A DNA stretch of 64,000 nt from Roseiarcus sp963721905. Its GTDB lineage: Bacteria; Pseudomonadota; Alphaproteobacteria; Rhizobiales; Beijerinckiaceae. The position numbers were made by a program, and so were the translations under genes. A model generated the notes under the pieces. That model was given only the letters and a program-made list of their open reading frames with translations, ran no database searches and was not told the origin of the DNA. The stretch spans positions 1 to 64,000 of the forward strand of contig CAVRMF010000003.1 of the NCBI GenBank assembly GCA_963721905.1, given 5' to 3'. Within the stretch, counting starts at the first letter, position 1. Every line of letters starts with the position of its first letter. Shown here piece by piece: positions 1 through 7,400 of the stretch.

Positions 1-956
1 GCGGCGATCTCGGTCGTCATATGATAGTCGCGCGCGAATGAGGTCGAGGAGAGGTTCTCGATCCGGTCCTCGACCCATTTGACGGGCTTGCCGGTGACGA
101 TCGAGGCGACGATCGCGCAGATATAGCCCGGGTAGGCGCCGACCTTGTTGCCGAAGCCGCCGCCGATATCGGGCGAGATTATGTGGATCTTGTGCTCCGG
201 GATCTTGGAGATCAGCGACGCCACTGTGCGGATGACATGGGGCGCCTGGAACGTGCCCCATACCGTGAGTTCCCCGCGCACCTTGTCGAACGAGGCGACG
301 CACTGGCAGGTCTCGAGCGGCGACGGATGCACGCGCTGGTAGGAGATCAATTCCTTGATCGTGACTTCAGCGCGTTCGAAGGCCGCGTCGGTTCCACTCC
401 TGTCGCCCATCTCCCAGGTAAAGATATGGTTGTAGTGCTTGCGCTTCCCGTGCGCGCCGTCGGTCCTGTCCTTGATGTCCTCCCGCAGGACCGGCGCGTC
501 GGGCGCCATCGCCTTGAACGGGTCGATCACAACGGGCAGCGCTTCATAGACCACTTCGACAACGTCGACCGCGTCGGCCGCGGCCTCCCGCGTCTCGGCG
601 ACGACGAACGCGACCTCCTGATTCTGGAAGAGCACCTTTTCTTCCGCCAGCACCGCCTGCACATCGCCCGCCAGCGTCGGCATGTAGTGGAGCGCGAGCG
701 GCTTGAGTGCTGCGGCCGTCAGCACTGCGAGGACCCCCGGGACTTTCATGGCCTCGGAAACGTCGATCGACTTGATTCGCGCATGGGCGTGCGGCGAGCG
801 CACCAGATCGCCGTAGAGCGTGCCCGGCAGTTTGAGGTCGTCGACGTAGTTGCCCTTGCCCTGGACGAAGCGGATGTCTTCGACGCGTTTGCGTTTGCAG
901 CCGAGGCCCTGGAGCTTCTCGGCGCGCTCTTCTGATGTCGGCGCGATCGCGTTCAT
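1..956 (-). CDS. coxL: Aerobic carbon monoxide dehydrogenase large subunit, partial (C-terminus outside window)
   Basis: This is the molybdenum (Mo-Cu) catalytic subunit that oxidises CO to CO2 in the CoxLMS enzyme. About 318 N-terminal residues are visible before the window edge. The translation contains KGNYVDDLKLPG, HYMPTLAGDVQAVLAEEKV, HPSPLETCQCVAS, GTFQAPHVIRTV, DIGGGFGNKVGAY and SFARDYHMTTE, which agree closely with form I CoxL of Oligotropha as I remember it. The diagnostic AYxCSFR active-site loop would lie further downstream and is not in the window, so the form I call rests on overall resemblance and gene order. The ATG at 956-954 overlaps the coxS stop codon in an ATGA arrangement, indicating translational coupling. 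A xanthine-dehydrogenase-like relative is the alternative, but much less likely. Confidence 0.93.
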   Translation of the reverse strand, partial: MNAIAPTSEERAEKLQGLGCKRKRVEDIRFVQGKGNYVDDLKLPGTLYGDLVRSPHAHARIKSIDVSEAMKVPGVLAVLTAAALKPLALHYMPTLAGDVQAVLAEEKVLFQNQEVAFVVAETREAAADAVDVVEVVYEALPVVIDPFKAMAPDAPVLREDIKDRTDGAHGKRKHYNHIFTWEMGDRSGTDAAFERAEVTIKELISYQRVHPSPLETCQCVASFDKVRGELTVWGTFQAPHVIRTVASLISKIPEHKIHIISPDIGGGFGNKVGAYPGYICAIVASIVTGKPVKWVEDRIENLSSTSFARDYHMTTEIA

Positions 957-1453
957 TCCGCGGCCTCCTTGAACTGTGCGCCGCTCATCTTGGCGGCGGC
1001 GTATTGAATGGCCTTGACGATGTTCTGATAGCCGGTGCAGCGGCAGAGATTGCCCGAAATGCCGGTTCGGATGTCGTCTTCGCTCGGGTTCGGGTTCTCC
1101 TGCAGCAGCCGCCAGGCGCGGGTGATCATGCCGGGGGTGCAAAAGCCGCATTGCAGGCCATGCATCTCGCGAAAGCCTTCCTGGAGGGCGTGCAGCGTTC
1201 CATCCGGCGCGGCGATCCCCTCAATGGTGACGATCGAGGCGCCGTCAGCCTGCACCGCGAAGACAGTGCAGGACTTCACCGACTTGCCGTCGAGATCGAC
1301 CGTGCAGGCGCCGCAATGGGTGGTCTCGCAACCGATATGTGGCCCGGTGAGGCTCAGATCCTCGCGCAGGAAATGGATCAGAAGGGTTCGGGGTTCGACC
1401 AGGCCTTCGACCGCCTTGCCGTTGACCGTCATCGATACGTGCGTTTTGGGCAT
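953..1453 (-). CDS. coxS: Carbon monoxide dehydrogenase small subunit, 2Fe-2S protein
   Basis: This 166-residue subunit carries the two [2Fe-2S] clusters that pass electrons from the molybdenum site on CoxL to the FAD on CoxM. The plant-ferredoxin-type N-terminal domain has Cys42, Cys47, Cys50 and Cys62 (GCETTHCGAC, then SC). The helical C-terminal domain has Cys102, Cys105, Cys137 and Cys139 (CGFCTPGM and NLCRCTGYQNI). All eight ligands are present and the length is normal for the family. It lies between coxM (33-base gap) and coxL (4-base overlap), giving the M-S-L order typical of form I CO dehydrogenases. Small subunits of other molybdenum hydroxylases look alike; the neighbours settle the assignment. 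Confidence 0.95.
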   Translation of the reverse strand: MPKTHVSMTVNGKAVEGLVEPRTLLIHFLREDLSLTGPHIGCETTHCGACTVDLDGKSVKSCTVFAVQADGASIVTIEGIAAPDGTLHALQEGFREMHGLQCGFCTPGMITRAWRLLQENPNPSEDDIRTGISGNLCRCTGYQNIVKAIQYAAAKMSGAQFKEAAE

Positions 1454-1486
1454 CGGGCTCTCCGGATCAGCGGGCCAGCGATTTAT

Positions 1487-2350
1487 CTAGTGTGCCAAGG
1501 ATCTTGCGCGTTCGAGGGCGCGGGTCAGCATGACGCCGGCCATCTTGGTGCGGTATTGAGCGGGCCCGCGCGTGTCGGACGCGGGCGAGGTGATCGCCTC
1601 GGCGGCGGCAACCGCGCGCTTGACCGTCGCGGCGTCAAGGCTCGATCCGACCAGGATTCGCGCCGCCCCTTCCGCCCAGAGCGGGGTCTCGCCGACATTG
1701 GTGAGCCCGATCGAGCAGGACGCCACGCGTCCCCCCGCCATGGTCAGAACGACCGCCGCCGCGGCGGTCGCATAGTCGCCGATCTTGCGCTTCAGCTTCT
1801 CGTAGGCGTAGCCGTGTCCCTGCGGGGAAACGGGGATGCGGATCGCAGCGAGGATTTCGCCCGGCTCGAGCGCCGTGAAATAGGCGCCCTGGTAGAAGTC
1901 GCGCGCCGCGACGCGCCGTTCGCCGCCCTTGCCAGCGAGCTGATAGGTCGCGCCGAGGCACATCATCACCGCGGGCATGTCGTTGCCGGGATCGCCGTTG
2001 GCGACATTGCCGCCGATGGTGCCGAGCGAGCGCACCTGCGGGTCGGCGATGACCATTGCTGCTTCTTTGAGGATGGGCGCATTGGTCGCGATCAGAGCGG
2101 AGGCGATCACCTCGCGCTGGGTGGTCGTCGCGCCGATGACGATGTCCGCCCCGTCTTCGCGAATGCCCTTGAGCTCGGCGATGGCGCCGAGATCGACGAG
2201 ATCGGAAGGCTTGGCGAGGCGAAGCTTCATCATCGGGATGAGGCTGTGCCCGCCCGAGAGCGGGCGCGCGTCCTCGCCGAGGTCGCTTAAGAGGGCGATC
2301 GCCTCGGCGATCGATTTCGGGCGATGATAGGCAAAGGCGGCAGGAATCAT
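1487..2350 (-). CDS. coxM: Carbon monoxide dehydrogenase medium subunit, FAD-binding
   Basis: This 287-residue flavoprotein subunit accepts electrons from the CoxS iron-sulfur clusters and hands them to the respiratory quinone pool. FAD-binding signatures are SGGHS at residues 32-36 and TIGGN at 111-115, the latter followed by GDPGNDMP. These match the two FAD pyrophosphate-binding loops of CoxM. It is the first of the three structural genes in the minus-strand operon. A strong ribosome binding site, GGGAGGAC, lies directly before the ATG. The 221-base gap separating it from the upstream coxC-like gene is the likely place for the main cox promoter, but I cannot identify a convincing -35/-10 pair there. 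Confidence 0.93.
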   Translation of the reverse strand: MIPAAFAYHRPKSIAEAIALLSDLGEDARPLSGGHSLIPMMKLRLAKPSDLVDLGAIAELKGIREDGADIVIGATTTQREVIASALIATNAPILKEAAMVIADPQVRSLGTIGGNVANGDPGNDMPAVMMCLGATYQLAGKGGERRVAARDFYQGAYFTALEPGEILAAIRIPVSPQGHGYAYEKLKRKIGDYATAAAAVVLTMAGGRVASCSIGLTNVGETPLWAEGAARILVGSSLDAATVKRAVAAAEAITSPASDTRGPAQYRTKMAGVMLTRALERARSLAH

Positions 2351-2571
2351 GTCGTCCTCCCTACCGCGTGCCTGCCTCGGCCTTTCGGCCCGCGCGGCCG
2401 TCGCGGCGCATTGTCATTTTGGGGCATACCCCGGACGAGTGTTCCCCTTGCAGCCTCTTGTCGCGCCGGCGCCGCCGTCGGCGCAAGCCCGCAGTCACAA
2501 ATGTCGCGTTTACGGCGCCAATTGCGGGCGCCGAGCACGAATTGCGTCAGGAAAGCTGACTTGTTTGCGGG
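2351..2571 (-). promoter_or_regulatory. cox intergenic region, probable promoter region of coxMSL
   Basis: This 221-base gap separates the coxC-like regulator from coxM and is GC-rich near coxM, with a mixed central part. It holds the coxM ribosome binding site. No convincing -35/-10 pair or sigma-54 motif was found. A LytTR-domain regulator such as CoxC would be expected to bind short direct repeats here, but none stands out by eye. Confidence 0.35.
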
Positions 2572-3735
2572 CTATTCCGCTGCGAGCCGGGACAGGCGAG
2601 CCTTGATCTGCCCGATTCGGCCGCGACTGACGGGGACGCTGTAAGGTTCCTCCGCGGCGAGCTCGATCACGCCGGCGTCTCCGTTGAACCGCGCGCCGTC
2701 GACCCGGGCGATATTGACGATATGGCTGCGATGGACCCTGGCGAATAGCGCCGGGTCGAGCCGCTGCTCGATCTCGCCGATCGAGAGCGAGCAGAAGTAG
2801 GAGGTCGAGCCATCGAAGACATGGGTGTAATGAGCATCGGCGCGGACCGCGACGATCGACGAGGCCGGGATGTGGGTGGTCAGTCCGTTGCGCTCGACCG
2901 GAATGTGGCTTGCTGAACGACGGGGCGGCCCGCCCGCGCCACCGAGCGGTGAAAACGTGCCGACAGCCTCGACGACGGCTTCCGCGGCGTCGTCCGTTGA
3001 GACCGCCGCCGACTGGGCGGGCATCTCATCCGGCCGCCCGTTTCGCTCCGGGACCAACAACAGGAGGAAACCGCCCGAGACCATGAAGGCGACGATGGCG
3101 ACGATGACGGCCAGCAGATCGGGCGACAACGCCGGCGCGACCGCCGGAGCGGGGCGGGGATAGAGGGAAAGTCCGCTCATCGCGGTGTAGTGCATGCCGG
3201 AGATGGCGAGGCCGAGGACCGTCGCGGAGAACGGTAGCGAATGCGACGGTCCGCCGAACGCGAGCCACAACGCCAATCCTGAGGCTGCGATCGCGACGGC
3301 CGCGGCGGCGAGCACGAGAGGCGCCGAATTCACCATCTCGGCGCAGGCGCGCAGCGTCTCCATGCCGATGTAGTGCATCGCGACGATGCCGATCCCCATG
3401 AACACGGCCGCGGCGCCAATGCGCGGCGGCGTCGGGGGGCTGAAGCTCACTGCGAGCACCGACGCGCCGACCACGATCACGCAGACGAGGAACGACAGGA
3501 GCGTCGGCAAGACGAGATAGTCGACCCGAAACGGAACGCGCTCCGCCAGCATGCCGACGAAATGCATCGTCCAGACGCCGAGCGCGAGCGAGATCGCTGC
3601 GCCCGCGAGAAGCGCGCGCTGCCTCGCGCCCTTGGCGTCTGCTACCTGAACCGCGAAGGTCAGCCCGACGTAAGACCCCTGGATCGCGAGCGCGATCGAG
3701 AGCGCTACCAGCCATGGCGAGTACGATACCGGCAT
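2572..3735 (-). CDS. coxC: CoxC-like membrane sensor: MHYT domain plus LytTR DNA-binding domain
   Basis: This is a 387-residue integral membrane regulator. The N-terminal half is an MHYT sensor domain with about seven membrane segments and three characteristic motifs, MHFVGM (57-62), MHYIGM (120-125) and MHYTAM (181-186), proposed in the family to bind a metal and sense diatomic gases. A low-complexity linker (about 230-280) leads to a C-terminal LytTR DNA-binding domain (about 285-380) containing DAHYTHVF and VHRSHIVNI. This exact architecture is that of CoxC and CoxH of Oligotropha carboxidovorans, and CoxC sits immediately upstream of coxM there, as here. The role as a CO-responsive regulator is therefore inferred from architecture and synteny. 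It lies 221 bases upstream of coxM on the same strand. Confidence 0.85.
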   Translation of the reverse strand: MPVSYSPWLVALSIALAIQGSYVGLTFAVQVADAKGARQRALLAGAAISLALGVWTMHFVGMLAERVPFRVDYLVLPTLLSFLVCVIVVGASVLAVSFSPPTPPRIGAAAVFMGIGIVAMHYIGMETLRACAEMVNSAPLVLAAAAVAIAASGLALWLAFGGPSHSLPFSATVLGLAISGMHYTAMSGLSLYPRPAPAVAPALSPDLLAVIVAIVAFMVSGGFLLLLVPERNGRPDEMPAQSAAVSTDDAAEAVVEAVGTFSPLGGAGGPPRRSASHIPVERNGLTTHIPASSIVAVRADAHYTHVFDGSTSYFCSLSIGEIEQRLDPALFARVHRSHIVNIARVDGARFNGDAGVIELAAEEPYSVPVSRGRIGQIKARLSRLAAE

Positions 3736-3894
3736 CGACCGCCCTCTCCGCTCCGTCCCCTACGTCCTGAGGATTCTTCGAGCGGATTATAGTGCAGATC
3801 ACAAAGGCAGGCGAAATGTCCGTACGAATACGACGGTTGGCGCTATGCACAACGGAATATATCGAGCCTCAGCGAGCTTTGGTCCAGCCCGCAA
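3736..3894 (-). promoter_or_regulatory. Upstream region of coxC with a TATAAT-like -10
   Basis: The 159-base gap between trmO and coxC holds a perfect TATAAT on the minus strand at 3791-3786. A half CRP-like TGTGATC follows from the minus-strand sequence just upstream. No good -35 is present at 17 bases, which would fit an activator-dependent promoter. A short stretch at about 3765-3783 (CGTCCTGAGGATTCTTCGAG) resembles the core of a palindromic repeat also seen at 12849. Confidence 0.35.
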
Positions 3895-4362
3895 TCATCG
3901 CGTTGCATCGGAGCGGAACTGCGAGCGGTCCGGTTTGAGATCGAGGAGGGGTGTCCTGTCGACGCAGTCGAGCCCGCGGACATGCAGGACGGCGCCCTCG
4001 CGGGCGACGAGCGTCACGATGGACGTCCCGATCGGGTTGGGCCTCACCGGCGAGCGGATGGTGAAGGTTCCTTTGGTCAGACCGTTTCGCCCCGGGCTTT
4101 GGCGCACGAGATCGCGGCGCGCCTCGTGCAACCAGTAGAAGACCTCGAGCCGCTCGAAGGCCTCGATCCCGTCGAGCGCCGCGTCCCACGGCGCGCTGAC
4201 CTCAATCCGGCAGAGCGGTCCGTCGGGGCGGCCGTGGTGCGGGCATTCGGCGCGCGTCGGCCAGGGCGTCCGGATGATGCCGATGAAGGTCAGGCCCGCG
4301 TCGACGCGCTCAGGCCAGTCGACCGCGATCTCGTTTGGGCGGGTCTCGTCATGCGGGGCCAT
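3895..4362 (-). CDS. trmO: tRNA (N6-threonylcarbamoyladenosine37-N6)-methyltransferase, TrmO/TsaA family
   Basis: This 155-residue protein belongs to the TsaA/TrmO family, which uses S-adenosylmethionine to methylate N6 of t6A37 in tRNAs that read ACY codons. Family signatures are IGIIRTPW near residue 30, a central GIEAFERLEVFYWLHEARRD block, FTIRSPVRPNPIGTSIV (about residues 99-115) and GLDCVDRTPLLDLKP near the C-terminus. It is of the short type lacking the C-terminal extension of the E. coli enzyme. The ATG at 4362 is the only plausible start. It follows nothing on the same strand within 100 bases upstream, so it appears monocistronic, and it precedes coxC with a 159-base gap. Confidence 0.88.
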   Translation of the reverse strand: MAPHDETRPNEIAVDWPERVDAGLTFIGIIRTPWPTRAECPHHGRPDGPLCRIEVSAPWDAALDGIEAFERLEVFYWLHEARRDLVRQSPGRNGLTKGTFTIRSPVRPNPIGTSIVTLVAREGAVLHVRGLDCVDRTPLLDLKPDRSQFRSDATR

Positions 4363-4490
4363 GGCCGGTCAGCAGGCCTGCCGAAACGGCCGCGGTCAAG
4401 CCCGACCGACGCGTTCCGCGGGCGCGCTTGCTATCCCGCCGAATCGACGCGATGCTGGCTTTCCTTCATTGGCTCGTGTAATCCGGCCGC

Positions 4491-7400
4491 ATGCCCAACC
4501 GACGCGCTGCGCCGTCGCTAAAACCGTCCCCCAAGCCTCCGCGCGACGCTGCGAAAGGGCCGACACGCGAGGCCTTGCTGGCGGCGCTTGGCGAACGCGA
4601 ACTCGCCGAGGCGATGGCAAGGCAGACAGCGACGTCGGAGATCCTGCGGGTTATCAGCCAGTCGCCAACCGACGCGCGGCCGGTGTTCGACAGGATCGTG
4701 GTCACCGCCGCGAGGCTTCTGCGCTGCGACATGGCGTTCGTGCTGCTTCGTGAAGGCGACGCCTATGTCCACACGGCCGGGGCGACGCCGGAGGGCCCGA
4801 TGACGGACCTCGCGCCCGAGCGGCACCCCATCGATCCGAGCGCCAACTTTCCCTCGCGCGCCTTCCTTGCCAAGACGATGCTGCACCTGCCGGACTGGTC
4901 GCAGATCGACCTGCCGGAACACGAACGCCGCATCCACGAGACGTTCGGCGTCAACTCGGTGCTGTACCTGCCGCTCCTGCTCGGCGACGAATGCATTGGG
5001 CTGCTTGCGGTGGGCGGAAGGCGGGCCAACATCTTCGGCCCGAGCGAAATCGCCCAGGCCGAATCCTTTCGCGACCAGGCGCTGATCGCGATGGAGAACG
5101 CGAGGCTGTTCAACGAGACGCAGGAAGCGCTGGAGCACCAGAAGGCTTCCGGCGAGGTGCTGCGCGCGATCACGCGATCGGTCGCCGACACAACCCCCGT
5201 GTTCGAAAATATCCTCGACGCGTCCCAACGCCTGTTCGGAACCGAAGAGGTCTGCATATTCATGGTCGGCGAAGACGGAATGGTCCGCCCGGCCGCGGCG
5301 CGCGGGCCCGGGTTCTCAGCGGCTCGAAACGACGTCATGCCGCTCGACGGGAGTCGCACAGGTCGCGTCATCCGCGAACGCCGCGTTCACCATATTCCGG
5401 ATGGGCTCGCGGAACCGGGCACTCCGCCGGCGCTCCTTGAACGTATGCGCAGTTCCGGCAATGTATCGATCGCTTTCGCGCCCATGCTTTGGGAGGATAG
5501 CGGCTTGGGCTCTATCGCGATATTGCGCAGCCCGCCGCGTCCGTTCAGCGAAAGAGAATTGGAGCTGTTGCGCGGATTTGCCGACCAGGCGGCGATCGCG
5601 ATTCAGAACGCGCGAATGTTCCGCGAGACGAACGAAGCGCTCGAGCAGCAGAAGGCCTCGGCGGACGTGCTGGGCGCGATCAGCAAGTCGGTCGCAGATA
5701 CGGCGCCGGTCTTCGAGGAAATCCTTGGCGCCTGCCAAAGGCTGTTCGGCTCAGACGAAATCGGCATCTACACGATCGGCGACGACGACATGGTACGCGT
5801 GGCGGCGTGGCGCGGCCCGAGGGCCGAGGAAGTGCGCCGTGACGTCACGCCCGTGGGCGAGAGCATTACCGGCCGGATCATCCGTGAGCGTCGCACTCAC
5901 CACATCCCCGATCTCCGGGCCGAACCCAATCTCTCCCCGACCGTCCGCGACCGGGTGGACCGTCTCGGCGGCGCGTCTCTGCTTTATGCGCCGATGCTGT
6001 GGGAGGACCGCGGACTCGGCTCGATCCTCGTGGTCCGTTCGCCGCCAAAACCATTCACCGACCGGGAGCAGGCGCTTCTGCAGAGCTTCGCCGACCAGGC
6101 GGCGATCGCGATCCAGAACGCGCGGCTGTTCGAGGCGGTGCAGGCCAAGACGCGCGACCTCGAAGAGGCGCTTGCGCAGCAGACCGCGACGGCCGAAGTC
6201 TTGAAGGTCATCAGCCGCTCGGCGTTTGATCTGAACCTCGCCGCGTCAACGATTCTGGAGGCGGCCGCCAAACTCTGCCGCGCGCCTCTCGCGACGCTTC
6301 ACTTGCGGGACGGCGACGTCTGCCGGCTCGCGACGCAATTCGGGCTGCCCGAAGCGTTCGAGCGCGAGACGCGCGAGAATCCCATTCCGGTTCGTTATCC
6401 TCTGCACTCTCGGCGAACCGCGCGGGCGAGCGAAGTCGCGCATTATTCGGACGCCTGGGCCGATCCCGACTATCTCTACAAGTCGACAGCCCGATTGGCT
6501 GGCTATCGCGCGATCGTCGTGGTCCCCCTGATGCGCGACGGCGAGCTTGTCGGAATTTTCAGCCTCGGGCGCCCCGAGCCCGACCCCTTTACCGAGAGCC
6601 AGATCAAGCTCACCCAAACCTTCGCCGATCAGGCCGCGATCGCCATCGAGAATGCGCGGCTGTTCAACGAGGTGAAGGCCCGGACCGAAGACCTGAGCGA
6701 GGCGTTGCAGCAGCAGACCGCGACCGCCGAAGTGCTGAAGGTCATCAGCCGCTCGGCGTTCGATCTGCAAACCGTATTCGACACGCTGCTGGGATCCGCC
6801 GTCGCTCTATCCGGCGCCGACAGCGGCGTGCTGGGCGTCCGCGACGGCGACGCATTTCGCTGCAGATCCTTCGTCAACAAATCTCCCGACCTCGTTCGCT
6901 TTCTCTCTGAAAATCCGATCACCCCGGGCTCCGGAAGCGTCCTGGGCCGCGTGGCGCTGTCGGGGCGAATCGAATGGATCGAAGACACGCTTGCGGACTC
7001 TGCGTTGTCGATGGGAAACGTGATTCGGCGAACGAACGACGATCGCGCGCTCGTCGGCGTGCCGCTGCTGCGCGACGCGCGTATCGAAGGCGCCATCGTT
7101 CTGGGCCGCAGCGAGCCGGGACGCTTCAGCGCGCGCGCGGTCGAGCTCGTCCAGACCTTCGCCGACCAGGCCGTGATCGCGATCGAGAACGTGCGCCTGT
7201 TCGAGGAGGTGCAGGCGCGCACGCGTGACCTCACCGAGGCGCTGCAGCAGCAGACCGCGACCGCGGACGTGCTCAAGGTCATCAGCCGTTCGGCATTCGA
7301 CCTCAAGACCGTCCTGCAAACGCTCATCCGTTCCGCAGTGGAATTGAGCGGGTCCCTCAATGGGGTGATATGCCTGAGGAAGGGCGATCTGTTCTACTTC

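Noticed and set aside
183..2290. Two long plus-strand open frames across the cox genes
   Set aside because: They are antisense shadows of coxL, coxS and coxM, with Arg/Gly/Asp-rich composition and no family resemblance.
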